Positions 46,954 through 58,932 of a stretch of 64,000 nucleotides of DNA are shown here, one piece after another. Source of the DNA: Spizellomyces punctatus DAOM BR117 (Eukaryota > Chytridiomycota > Chytridiomycetes > Spizellomycetales > Spizellomycetaceae); NCBI RefSeq assembly GCF_000182565.1, contig NW_015971541.1, positions 62,001-126,000 of the forward strand, written 5' to 3'. Both the position numbers and the translations under genes were made by a program. How positions within the stretch are numbered: the stretch's first letter is position 1; every line of letters starts with the position of its first letter. Below the pieces are notes generated by a model, which searched no databases, was not told where the DNA came from, and saw only the letters and a list, made by a program, of their open reading frames with translations.

Positions 46954-48520
46954 AAATATATTTGAGTGGGTTTGGGACGGTGGTTTGGGGGTGTTTTGTT
47001 TTTTTTTGTGTGGGTTCGGGGTGTGACTTTAAGGGTTTGGTGAGTGAGAGAGAGACTTTTTCTGATGCATTTTTTTTATACTGGTGGGTGTATTTCTTTT
47101 TTTTTTTTGCTTTTTGTTTTGGCGAGGCTTTTTTTTTTTGCTGGTGTTGTCGTTGTTGTTGTTGTTGTTGTCGTTGTGTGTGTGTGTGATGGTGTGATTA
47201 TGATTTTTCTTTTTCCGATAAAACAAAAAAATATATAAAAAAAAGACGTTGAAGGAATGTGTTGTTTTTGCTTGTGTGTTTTTGCGTAAATGCCTTTTGT
47301 ATATCTTTTAAATAAACATATCTTGCAATTCAATATATACCTTGCTATCTCGTTTTTCAAATGCAATTGTTCCACTCTCATATATAGTCGTGAAATAAAC
47401 TTTTTTAGTACAACTCTATATCGAAATTGCTTTCTCAGTTTTGAAATGCAAACAATGTGTTAAACGCTTGGTTAACGGCTCATGCAATGATAAACTAACA
47501 CACTTTTTTTTTTTTTGGTACAACAATTTTCAGAAAATGCTTCCATCCAAAAAAGACATGTAATGCATAACTAACCAAACAAAAAGCAATCCAGAGCTGC
47601 TAACCACCCTATCGTCAAAAAAATGCATTTCGTAGATTCGTAGATTCGAATAAGTGGGTATCTACGAAAAGCTTCAAAAAGGATTATCATTTGTTTTTCA
47701 AATACACATATTTACGTTTTTTCCATACCCTTACAAAAAACATACATGATATGAAAAATACCTAGCTTTAAAAAAAAGCAAAAACAAAATAACTAGATCA
47801 AGTTTCGGAGGGGGAAAACAATGCGTATACACCACATTTTACATCTCTAGTTTCTTCATTTATCCAAACGTGTTCTTTTATGGAAAATACGTTGGATGTA
47901 CAGTCCCCCATACAAAAATTCTACAAAAACATGAACGTAAATTGACATTACGTCAAGAACAGATCATTGTGCAATACAGCGAATAATTGTCGCTCATAGT
48001 AAATATGCAATTAAACAATGAACCTGTAATGCTTATGTACCAAGGTTTATCAAATGAAAAACAATCGTTCTCTTGCTACATTAAGAACACATCGTTGTGC
48101 AATATCTTTATAATTGTCGGTCATAGTAAATATGCAATTAAACAATGAACCTGTAATGCATACGTATCAACGTTCACCATATAATGAAAAACAATACAGC
48201 CGTAGAGAAACGGCAACAGGGTCTAGTATCGTAGCTGATCTTTTCCTTTATCGAAACATGTTCTTACATGGAAAATAGAATTGGATTTACAGTTCCCCAT
48301 ACAAAAATTCTACAAAGACATGACCGTAAAGTGGATTGCTGGTCTAGTAAATATGCAATTACACGGTAACCTGTAATGCTTGACGTAGCAAGATTTATCA
48401 TAACTAGTATCGTAGCTAAAAGACAGCATGAGTTTACGATAACCAGGTAGGTATGAAATAACACGACATTCAAAAATGCAAACAAGATTGGAAAAAAAAG
48501 GAACACAAAGACTGATTTAG
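46954..48520. other. intergenic AT-rich DNA with dispersed repeats
   Basis: It begins with T-, GT- and GTT-rich simple sequence (47080-47195) downstream of kinase B, then the two repeat families described at 47861-48405. No gene recognised. Confidence 0.5.
47861..48405. repeat. interleaved direct repeats (family A twice, family B three times)
   Basis: Family A (about 47861-47941 and 48247-48330) shares TATGGAAAATA, CAGTCCCC/CAGTTCCCC and ATACAAAAATTCTACAAA. Family B (about 47949-48066, 48079-48195 and a partial 48345-48405) shares AGTAAATATGCAATTA and CAATGAACCTGTAATGC. The order is A-B-B-A-B(partial), suggesting duplication of a composite unit. Confidence 0.85.
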
Positions 48521-48602
48521 CGTCGGCTACAGGATTCGAACCTGTGCTCCCAGAAGGAAATGGCTTAGCAGGCCACCGCGTTAACCACTCCGCCAAACCG
48601 AC
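48521..48602 (-). tRNA. tRNA-Ser (anticodon GCU), second copy
   Basis: It has the same 82-nt cloverleaf as the gene at 287-368: acceptor GTCGGTT/AGCCGAC, anticodon loop CTGCTAA, long variable arm and B box GGTTCGAATCC. Eight T follow in its direction of transcription (A run 48492-48499), a Pol III terminator. About 50 bp of its 5' flank also match the left-edge locus. Confidence 0.93.
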
Positions 48603-50384
48603 TTTACTTTCCAAGGGAGTGATTGCTGCGCAATGTGCTTGGAGGACGAATCGATTGAACTGCAGTGTAGATTGCCTTGTAGAAACACCTATTACCCATA
48701 CACACATAGATGCCTTGCAGATATATACAGTAGATTGCCTTGCCAACACCTATTACCCATCCACACAAGAGTGAAAATACATAGATTTGACTTGCAGATA
48801 CTTTCCAACACCTATTACCCCTTTCTAATACCATTTGCCCATTCATACAAGAACAGAACTACAGGATTGTTGTCTTTGCAGATTACAGGGGCAGACACTT
48901 TTTGAACATTGAACACTCAAACCTTGTAAAAATTTCCATGCGGCAACCCCTCTACACCAAGCAATGGCCAACCTCACCGTTTCCCTAGCCAGTTTCACAA
49001 TGGGCAGGGCAAGCCAAATGCACGGTTAAACGAATGGCATTTTCTTGCGACTTTTGAAGCTAGACATATTGTTGCAAGCGAATCATTATGATACAAGACG
49101 ATCCCAACCTATTCAACGATAATGTTGTTGATTGTTAAGCCGACAAAGTCAAGTAGCTAAGATACTATATGGTATATGATTCAAAACTGATGATACGTGT
49201 TTTATATCTTGAATATGCTATACTGTGTCAAACTCATCCAAAAGTTAAATTTGTATCGTGTGTCCATTCATCCTGGATTTACAAAGGTTAGGGTTAGACC
49301 AAAGAGTATTTTTCCGTACGATTTCACCAGTAATTGTGCAAAATGACACGAATCGTTATCAAGAAACAAGGAAGGAAACGCTTTCTCCAGCTAAATCCAG
49401 AAAGGTTTAAACTCTTTTGATCTGTCACACTGTTGTCCGAAAGAAAATGGCAAACACATTGGCGACAGTGCTCAACAATTGGCGTTTCTTTTGATGTATC
49501 TCGTCTAATCCTACTGGCTTGTTTTGAAGACCGATCCGTGTATTGTTCATAGATTGACTTGCAGATACTTTCTAACGTCTGTTACCCATTCATACAAGAA
49601 TGAACAAAACGGCAGGAATTCAATGACTGGAGGTTTCATCGTGGCCAAACGAACAATGCCGAAAATGTTGCATTCGCGATGCTGGCGAGCGGATTAGCCT
49701 TTCGTAGCGGAACATCGATGCACATGCTTTTATTGTTTACGACGTTATCCAAGACCTATTGCCCATCTGTACAAGTTAACCCGGCCAAGTCAAGTAGCTA
49801 AGATACTATACGGTATATGATTCTGATACGTGTTTTATACCTAGCCCTTGCTATGCTGTGTCAAACTCATCCAAAAGGTAATTTTGTATACTGTGTCCAT
49901 TCATCGTTTTGAGATCAAAGGTAGCGTTGCACGTCTATTCGTGATCTTGCAGTCCTCAGCACAAGGTGTTTGAAACAGCCTAAAAGAGAGGGGACTTTTG
50001 TTATTGCTGGCCACCCACAGAGCAGAGAAGAATATATCCCCCTCTACCGATTGAATGTATGCAAGTGGGACCATGTATTGCGGTAAAAGCGGTCAAAAAG
50101 TCATTTTTTAATATTGAAACATAGCCACATGGTCTAAATAGGAAAGTAGTTCACGTAATCCACTTGTCTTTGGTACCAAGAGGCTCTTTTTGTGGTGTGA
50201 CAGAGTTTCTTATTTTTTTTAGTTCTTTTTGCATTTGGAGTTGGACAAGAAAGTTGAATATGGGACAGGCTGCCACAGGCACCGACTGTGTGGGAAAAAG
50301 ACAAGGGGAGATAGATTGCAGGAAATGCTGTTTACATGATTTTATAGAATTTCATAGAATTTCAACCATTTCACCTACTTTGAC
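48603..50384. other. intergenic with short dispersed repeats
   Basis: Motifs of the form ACCTATTACCCAT with nearby TTGCAGATA recur at about 48680, 48750, 48815, 49580 and 49760. A longer duplicated block is listed separately. No gene is supported. Confidence 0.55.
49138..49914. repeat. dispersed direct repeat, about 135 bp, two copies
   Basis: Copies at about 49138-49276 and 49785-49914 share AAGTCAAGTAGCTAAGATAC, GGTATATGATTC, GATACGTGTTTTATA and TGTGTCAAACTCATCCAAAA with scattered substitutions and indels. Confidence 0.85.
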
Positions 50385-51670
50385 ATGGACCCACGATGGG
50401 ACTACGAGCAACGATATGCACAACAACAACCACCACCACCATCACCACAATATCCATATCGCCCATTTCCACCACCACAAGGACCTGCGTATGGCCCAGG
50501 ACCTCCATCACCTTCACTCCCACCACCCCCTTACGCCAGAATCTTTTCACCCATGGGATCACCAATGGGAACTCCAATGCCTGTAGCGTACCCGCGCACC
50601 AAAGCACCTACACCGGTTGAGAAAAACGTGTTATTCCCACAGGGGAGTAAAGTGCCTACTGCATACGGTATCAAACGGGGTGAAATGCAACAGGAGACAT
50701 ACAAGGATGTGAATTGCTGTCGTCAAAACTGTTGTTGTTGCATCCCGCGGAGTCGGCGGGGTAAAAAGGGGTGTGCGGCTATTGTGGTTTTGTTGTTGGT
50801 TGGGTTGGGTCTTTTGGGATATTTCTTTTTTCCTAGGTAAAGGATGATAACTGCTCTCGAGTATTGTTTTGTTGAGCGTTTTTTGGGTTTTCTCATGTCG
50901 TTTTTTTACTTGATAGGATACCGGATATAAAGTTTGAGAACCTGGCGCTCGCAAATCTCCCCCCAAACGAATTAATGCAATTTAAGCTCCCGGATGCGAC
51001 GAATAGTACCTTTTCAGCGTCCTTGATGCTCACAATGACAATATCGTTAAAGAGTGAGAATTATTATGCGATTTATTTGAAGCAGTTGGATGTTACGGTA
51101 AGGTGTTTTGTTGAGTGGTCATGTATTGACACTATTGTTCTTTTGCGACTCTAACAATCTCTTGTTATAAAGGCCTTTGTTGATACCTCGTTACCGACCT
51201 CTTCCGTCAAACCCACCCGCCAACCCATCGGCAAGGGCACTCGCACCAATGTCCGATTTCCATCCCGCTCCACCACCCAATTTACGCTCAACTTTACTTT
51301 AACCTACACTTCTCCCACGGGCATCGCAGGCATCATCGCCGATCCAGCCTTTAACCAACTCCTCGCATCCTGTAATATAGAAAACTTTACAAACAGCCCA
51401 GCAGGCAAACCCGTTAAAATCGACTACACCGCCGCCGTATCCGTCGTCCCGCTCTCAACATTTAATCTACGACCGAAATTAGAAGGGAGTTTTGATTTCG
51501 GGTGCCCGTTCTCTGGACCGCTGCTTGAACGGATTCAAGCGGTTTTGGCTGGTGTCAAGAGTGGGCAAGTTCCTATAGGGGATTTAACCAAGGCGTTGTT
51601 GACTGCCTTGCAGGATCAGCCTTTGGGTGCGCTTGCTGGGCAAGCCTTGGGTAGAAAGAAGCAATCCTAG
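50385..51670 (+). CDS. LEA2-like single-span membrane protein, 376 aa, three exons
   Basis: Exons are 50385-50836, 50917-51097 and 51173-51670, GT-AG and in frame. The N-terminal 110 residues are cytosolic, Pro/Tyr/Gln-rich (MDPRWDYEQRYAQQQPPPPS). A cysteine cluster (NCCRQNCCCCIPRS) and basic patch sit just before one transmembrane span (GCAAIVVLLLVGLGLLGYFF), suggesting palmitoylation. The remainder resembles the LEA2/NHL-type beta-sandwich found after a single span in plant and fungal proteins (PDIKFENLAL..., ENYYAIYLKQLDVT). The function of fungal members is poorly known; stress or membrane association is inference. The C-terminal helix is Leu/Ala-rich (LTKALLTALQDQPLGALAG). Confidence 0.78.
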
Positions 51671-51929
51671 ATGGATCCCGACAATTTATAAAATCTTGTA
51701 ATTTTTTTTTCGCATGTATGTATTTATATTTCTCTGTTGATAGACTCGCGTTTTCTGTATACACTTTAGATTTATACATTCAAACCTATGTCATGAAAAT
51801 AAATAAACGGATCACATGACCGAGGTCGGAGTTTTAAAAAAAGGCAACCCTTTCGTGAATGTATATTTTCCTACCTGTGTGTATTAAAACGAGCTTGTGA
51901 TCTCAATAACACACACAAAAAAATAAACC

Positions 51930-53565
51930 ATGACGACGACTGCTCAACCCCATTTCACCCCATTCCACTCTTTTGATTCCCAAGACCTTGAGCATTCCGG
52001 TTCCGACTTGACTCCCCAAGACATTAGCAACCTCCGATCCCCCACCATCCCACCCGGCATCGACCCAACAAAACAACAACTCGCCTACGGTCGTCGCGCC
52101 GTCCCCAAACTCGTAAAAAAAACCCATCTCTTCACAGTTAAACCAATTCCTACAAACCTTCTTAACCTTTTATTTTACAGATATCGGACCTAACACCGAC
52201 AACCCCCCTCCACCACCTCCAATCCGCTCTCACATCCCTCTCAGACCTTTTTCACGCCCCCGAAAACGTCGCACAGGGACTTGACTGTCGTATTGTGGAG
52301 ATTCTTGGGAAATGGGTGGGTCATTCGGATGTGACGGTTCGACAAAAGGCTACGGAATGTTTAAAGGTGTTGGGTGGTATGTTTCTTTTTGTGTTTGGTT
52401 CTTTTTTTTTGGAAGGGATTGTTTTTTTAATTGGATGTTGTTTTTTTTTTTTTTTTTTTTTGGTGGGGTTTTTAGGACATGCTATTGGACGGGCGTCCAT
52501 GGTGGAATGTAGTACCCTAGTCCCATTATCTAAACTCGTACGTACCAAAAAACATTCTCACAATTCTTTCACACACACCCAAACAACAATATCATTAACC
52601 AACATCTACACACACCAGTTCGACGACCCAGACCCACTAGTCCGCAAAACAATTCACACAACATTTTCACTCATCACCCTACACACATCCGGTGTTACTT
52701 CCCTCCTCCACTCAATCCTCTTTGACCCCCTCATCCAAAAACTCCCGCACGAAGCACTGGATATCCAACTCGTTATTCTCGATACATGTTATAATTGTAT
52801 TCGATTGGGGAAGGCGCCGTTTATGCCTAGGGATGCGTTGGAGGCAGGTGCTATGGAGGTGTTTACAAAGATGCTTAAAGTGGGGTGTGTGAGGGATGTT
52901 GCGGTTCGTGTTGCGGATTGTGTTATGGTTTTGAGGTATGTTGTTTTATTGGGAGGCGTATCTTGATGCCAATGTTGGATGAGCGTTTCATTTACTCACT
53001 TTTATTTTATAAACTAGTCACTACCATGAAGGCAAAAAACTTGCATGCCAATTAAATACCATTCCCGTTCTAATCGACCTCTTACACAACAAACACTCTA
53101 CCGTTCGTGCAGCAGCCGCTGGAGCCTTAATGAGGTAAAAAAAGAAAAAAAACCACTTTCATAACACTCCAAAAACCACTAAATTCTAAAAAAATCATTA
53201 TCCAACAATTAGCATCACAATAGACGTGGAAGCAAAACGAATTGTGGTCCGCGAAAACGCCCTTCCAGTCCTCATGGACCTCCTTAAAGACAAGAACCAG
53301 TTACTTGTTTTGAATGCTGTAAAGACGATTACGAATTGTGCGGAGGATTATCGGGGGAGGTTTCAGTTGCATGGGTGTATCAAGCAGGTGAGATTATGTC
53401 GTTTTTTGCATTTTGTCTCGTCTTTTAACAATGTTTTTTTTGTTTGTGTATTTATTTTGCTTTGATTTGGGGTGTGCCTAGTTACAAGCGCTTTTCGAAT
53501 CTCCGAGACAAGAACTGGCGGAAGCTGCCAAAAAAGCCGTACAAGTCATCACGTGGAGACCGTAG
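51930..53565 (+). CDS. RSPH14: radial spoke head 14 homolog (RSPH14/RTDR1), armadillo repeats, 377 aa, seven exons
   Basis: Exons are 51930-52112, 52181-52376, 52476-52537, 52619-52935, 53018-53134, 53213-53387 and 53482-53565. All have GT-AG introns, and phases agree throughout. The N-terminus carries GIDPTKQQLAYGRRAVPKL, which matches the conserved ...PTKAPVAFGRRALPKL of RSPH14. The rest is armadillo/HEAT helices (VGHSDVTVRQKATECLKVLG, HSTVRAAAAGALMSITIDV, NQLLVLNAVKTITNCAE). The chain ends KKAVQVITWRP, like the family's ...IKVIEWKP. RSPH14 belongs to the axonemal radial spoke, so the organism likely has motile flagellated cells. Intron 2 contains a run of more than 20 T. Length is slightly above the human protein. 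Confidence 0.9.
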
Positions 53566-54250
53566 TAGTCCAACAAGTGCGTTAATGTAGACCGAGAAAC
53601 CTAAATACATTCGTTCTCACAATCCACAAACCAATTCAAAACTGTGAACCTCATAGCACTAGTAATCCTTTGTTTTTCAATTCGTTAACCATCAATAACA
53701 GTCGCGTCTGAATCCGAGTTGACGAGAATAAGCCGTCGTTTGAGGGGTGTGGGTAATACGCGCGATTGTTTAGTGGTTTTTGCATGTTCTTGGTGAATGA
53801 GGACGAAAAGTTTGTCTTTTACTTTTATAGCGCAAGACAATTCCATTTTGATGTCCGTAACATCCCAGTATTGTACCACTGCATGTCGCTCCATTCATAT
53901 CATTGCCATCGTTCTCTCCTTTCATCTCTGTCCACTCCTTCACGACCTTTCTTCCGTTTATCCATCAATAACAGTCGCTGAATCGGAGTCGACGACAACG
54001 GGCGATGAGTAACGTCGTTTGAGGTTTGTGGGTAATACAGTTGATTGTCCCATGCTTTTTGCATGTTCTTGGTGAATGAAGACGAAAAAGTTTGTCTGTT
54101 ACTTTCACAGCGTAAGAAAACTCCTTTTTAATGTCCGTCCCATCTGGAATATCCAGTCTTGTACCATGGCCTTTCGCTCCATTCGTATTACTGTCCTCGT
54201 TCTCTTCTTTGATCTCTGCCCACTAATTTACGAAGTTTCCTTCTTCAAAG
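53566..54250 (-). repeat. two extra copies of the phosphoesterase gene 3' tail
   Basis: Units beginning CCATCAATAACAGTCGC occur at 53689, 53962 and 54255 (spacing 273 and 293). The third is the true 3' end of the next gene; the first two lie beyond its stop. On the minus strand each encodes or partly encodes the same tail (PLKRRLILVNSDSDATVIDG in the outermost). The middle copy has diverged and its frame is interrupted. The 120 nt before 53689 are RSPH14 3' flank. Confidence 0.85.
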
Positions 54251-55369
54251 TTATCCATCAATAACAGTCGCATCTGAATCCGAATCAACGAGAATGGGTG
54301 ATGAGTATCGTCGTTTGAGGGATGTGGCTAATACAGGAAATTGTCTTTTGGTTTTTGCATGTTCTTGGCGAATGAGGGCGGGTTTGTCTTCCACTTTTAT
54401 AGCGTAAGGAAATTCCCTTTTGATGTCCGACCGATCTGTGACGTCCAAGATTGACCCATTGCATTTTGATCCATTCGTATTCCTGTCCTCGTTCTCTTCC
54501 TTAATATCTGTCCACTTGATTTCAACTTTCCCTTCTTCCTGTTTAAGCCTCTTCACACGAGTAGACACCGCCCGTCTTTCCCGCTTCACACGAGGCAACT
54601 TTATCCAATGTCCCATATTATCAACCTCCGCACCAGCGTCACACCCAATTTGGAACATGGTGCGCCCAGTAAGAACGGATAGTGGTGCCGTCAGAGTAAT
54701 ATCAGGTAGACCGCCTTGGATAGCGTATCCATCTTTTTTCTTTATCAATAGCCATGCGCCTGTGCCGCGGGGAGTTACCGTAGGAGGACTCTTGCCAGAC
54801 GGTGAGGGCGACATGGTCGTTAAGGCACGTAACCGTTTCGACCCACCAGTAACCCTCGTCCCCATCATTCGAAACAACACAAAATCACCTCTCATCTTCT
54901 GCCCAAAAAACCGGATCCTAGCATGCCCCTTCGCCAACCCTCTCTCCAACCTCTCCTGCTCTTTACGTCCCCCCTCCTCCTCACTCGTCGTATCTTTTTC
55001 CTCGCCCTTTTTTCTCGGTACACAGTATGTCCCAATATCCCATACCATGGTCGTACCCGCCCCATAAGACTCCCGCGGAATGACCCCCTCAAACCCTGCA
55101 TACCCGATATCATGGTCAGTCGTTTCCTGCGCTAATCGCTTTTCGGTGGGATTGAAACTGGGGCCTTTAGGGACGGCCCAGCTGCGGAGAACGTCTGTCG
55201 GCGTGTTTGTGCGGGAATGCACTCGCAGTCGCAAGTCCCAGTGATGTCGTGTTGCGGCATGTTCTTGAATGACGAATAGGCAAGGGTGCTCAAGTAGACT
55301 TGTGAGTGCTGTTTCGGTGATGGTGGACGGTGAGCATGTGGTGCTGCTGCTCCCAAATGTGTCAGACAT
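54251..55369 (-). CDS. stand-alone LigD-type 3'-phosphoesterase domain protein, 372 aa, single exon
   Basis: The first 230 residues match the PE domain of bacterial DNA ligase D, which trims 3'-phosphate and 3'-ribonucleotide ends before end joining. It has FVIQEHAATRHHWDLRLRV (His43 and Asp45, the metal/catalytic HxD), SWAVPKGPS, DHDIGYAGFEGVIP (His86) and YGAGTTMVWDIG, then WLLIKKKDGYA. No ligase or primase domain is attached, so it acts alone or with partner proteins in nuclear DNA repair (inferred). The C-terminal 100 residues are basic/acidic and disordered, ending SPILVDSDSDATVIDG, a hydrophobic-acidic SUMO-interacting-like motif. The family is known in some fungi; bacterial ancestry is established for the fold. 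Convergent with RSPH14. Confidence 0.88.
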   Translation of the reverse strand: MSDTFGSSSTTCSPSTITETALTSLLEHPCLFVIQEHAATRHHWDLRLRVHSRTNTPTDVLRSWAVPKGPSFNPTEKRLAQETTDHDIGYAGFEGVIPRESYGAGTTMVWDIGTYCVPRKKGEEKDTTSEEEGGRKEQERLERGLAKGHARIRFFGQKMRGDFVLFRMMGTRVTGGSKRLRALTTMSPSPSGKSPPTVTPRGTGAWLLIKKKDGYAIQGGLPDITLTAPLSVLTGRTMFQIGCDAGAEVDNMGHWIKLPRVKRERRAVSTRVKRLKQEEGKVEIKWTDIKEENEDRNTNGSKCNGSILDVTDRSDIKREFPYAIKVEDKPALIRQEHAKTKRQFPVLATSLKRRYSSPILVDSDSDATVIDG

Positions 55370-56897
55370 GTTCGAAATGGTCGCCCTGCAATAGAGGCTG
55401 CGAAATCGCCGACTGTGATCGGAAACACATGCTAAGCCTCATCCTATGTATACGTAATCAGCATGTGTACTTGCCGGCGACACATTTACTATTAAGAATT
55501 TGACGTTTTCCTGATGTACTATCTAGCTTTTGCTTTTTCTTCCTATTCATATCGCTCTTTCCAAAAAGGTATGAAAGGAATGCTCCATCTTTCTTTCTTT
55601 CTGATGCACCCATTGGACAAGAATGGCGCATTTAATTTTGATGTGCATGAAAAGCGACGATCCCCTTCATGCCAAAAATGATGCGAAACATGGGTTGGGA
55701 AAGATAACATTTGCGAATAAGTTAATCCATGCTATAGAATCTAGACCACGATAACAGTGAAGCCAGCACGGGACGTCGTTGTATGAAACTACGCAAAGAT
55801 CTTCATGTACAATGTGGGCTCGGCGAAAAGTGTGACAGCTGGTTCTATCCCACCTCTTCCCATCCCTCCCCAAATAACAGCCCACGAATCTACAAAGTTT
55901 GAATGCTCGTTGGATGCTTCCCCGACGTGACATGATCACAGTAACGAATAGAAATTCTCAAAGTTCGCATCGTTGGAGGTTTTTGTTTATTTTCGGAGGA
56001 GGTTACGGCACAGTCGCGAGTTCAAGCAAGTTGTTGGAGAGAAATGGTCATCTTCCTCTACACACCAGAAGCGATCAGAGCCGTAGCATGACAGAGCAGC
56101 GTAAAACATTTTCAATATCGCATGTGTCAAAGACTAGCTAGCCCCGACATTCGTACATCTCTCCAATTTCAACTGATGCGAACAGCCCAAACCATGCGGG
56201 CGCGGACTGCGCCCATGCGGTCATACACTTACCTGATGCAATTCAGTGATGATAAATCCTATTTGCAACCAAAGATGGGTTGAGAAATGTGGGCTAAGGG
56301 CATTTGACATTGAGGCTGTCAACTGTTCAATTTCGTAAACATACGGGGACGTTAGGATCCACAGGTAACACCACCGATCCTGAAGGGCAATTGCATGAAC
56401 TTGTTGATGTCTTCCTTCCCAAATCTCCCATGTAAGCTGACCAGATGCCAATTTTACAGATATCCCTTGCAATGGCAGTGTTGATCCAAATGACCTCCAC
56501 ACTTTTGTATTATTCAAACGCTTTTTTTATTTTTTTTACTACTGTCTCAGGGACGTCAGTTAGAATATGTCAACCACAGAACAAACCAAAAAAAAATAAA
56601 AATCCGTCAAAAGCATCACAAAGAGGACACCACCCCACCGCTCCGAGACCGCCACCTTTTTTTTTGCGTAAACATTGTATTGACCTCGAACGTCCGACAT
56701 CAAGCAAGTAGAATTTCGTAGCCATCGAATGATTTTCTGCCTTCTTTGCCACAAGGTACCAAAAGAAAAACACTTCACGCCAAAAAAAAAAATACTTTCG
56801 AATATCCATCGAATTGGTCATCACACAGCACGCACACAGCCTTACCCCCCGACAATTTACTTTTTTGCATTCAGGATTACCCTTCCACGATTCCACG
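55370..56897. other. intergenic, no gene recognised
   Basis: About 1.5 kb between divergent genes. Open frames are short and unconvincing. Poly-T/A stretches occur near 56520-56540 and 56787-56795. Confidence 0.45.
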
Positions 56898-57815
<918 letters not shown>

Positions 57816-58932
57816 TGTTGATGCAATGTGCAAGGAGGCAATGGGTGTAGCAGGTTAGGGGCAAGTTTCTTCGAGCATTTGGACGTGTACGAAATTTGTA
57901 AATACATATCCACAAAATATATGTGAAGTATTTTTCTCAAGTTGCCAAGCATGATTAACTTTGAACCATTTGCAGGGCGCTCAGGTCATCATCCATGGCA
58001 CACTGAATCGTATATATGGGGGACGTGTGCTAACTAATCACTACGTACCCATTACCCGTACAAGGGACATCATCTCCAGAGGCCTAGAGACGTAATATTT
58101 TACCCCCAGAATTCTTCGGATGATGACCCAATAGGTATCCAGGTGAGGCAGTACGTATCCCCTACCTCGTATGCCTCCTAACTTACTTGCATATTCGGAA
58201 AATTTGTTGGAGTTTAATTATAGAACAAGATGGATGTCCCGACACATGGATGCTGTGTGCTAATCTAATCAAAAAGTACCAGTACCATACACGCCTTCAG
58301 ATCGTAGAGGCGTATTATTTTGCCCCCCAGAATTCTGTGAACTGTGACCCAATAGGTATCCAGGTGAGGCAGTTACGTATCTCCCACCTCGTATAATTCC
58401 TAACTTAATCTCTTGTTAGGAGCATTTGGTTGGAGGTTAATTTTAGAACAGATGGATGTCTCGACACACGGACCCCTTACATTATCGCAACTCTTTCGCA
58501 ATTCACCCTCTTTGCTTTACCATGGAAAATACGGAGGAGACGAACCCACAGACTGATCCTTTCTCGATGATTCTGCCCAACTTTGGCACCTCTGGCTTTC
58601 TACTTGGTCAAAACAGTGTCCATGGGGGATAGACAAATAAAAGATACAGGATGCCCCTTACATCCATTCGGATCGGCTCTTCCAGAAGTCAAGACCGTGT
58701 CGCGGTGGAGCGCGTCTGGTTTGATTACGCGTTGATTACGAAAGGGACAAACACTTTGAGGCTCGACTTTGTTGACAAGACTAGACACACAGACAAGGCC
58801 GACTAGAGAGAGCCGTTTGTTCATCCGATCTCTCCTTCCAATCTTTTTATTTCAACCCAAGATCTTTGTCACTGCCATCAATTTTCTCTCATATCTTATT
58901 TTTTCCCGTTTACTTGCGAATCGAATCCAAAC
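57816..58932. other. intergenic with a diverged tandem repeat
   Basis: Apart from the duplicated block at 58025-58475, the region has no recognised gene. A pyrimidine-rich leader-like segment (58820-58930) precedes the MADS-box gene. Confidence 0.5.
58025..58475. repeat. tandem repeat, about 220-230 bp, two diverged copies
   Basis: Copies at about 58025-58249 and 58256-58475 share GACCCAATAGGTATCCAGGT, CCCAGAATTC, ACCTCGTAT and GATGGATGTC. Identity is clearly partial, so the duplication is older than the 20-kb repeats. Confidence 0.8.

Noticed and set aside
48264-48749. Long minus-strand open frame of about 160 codons
   Set aside because: It runs straight through the tRNA-Ser gene and non-coding repeats; the translation has no domain.
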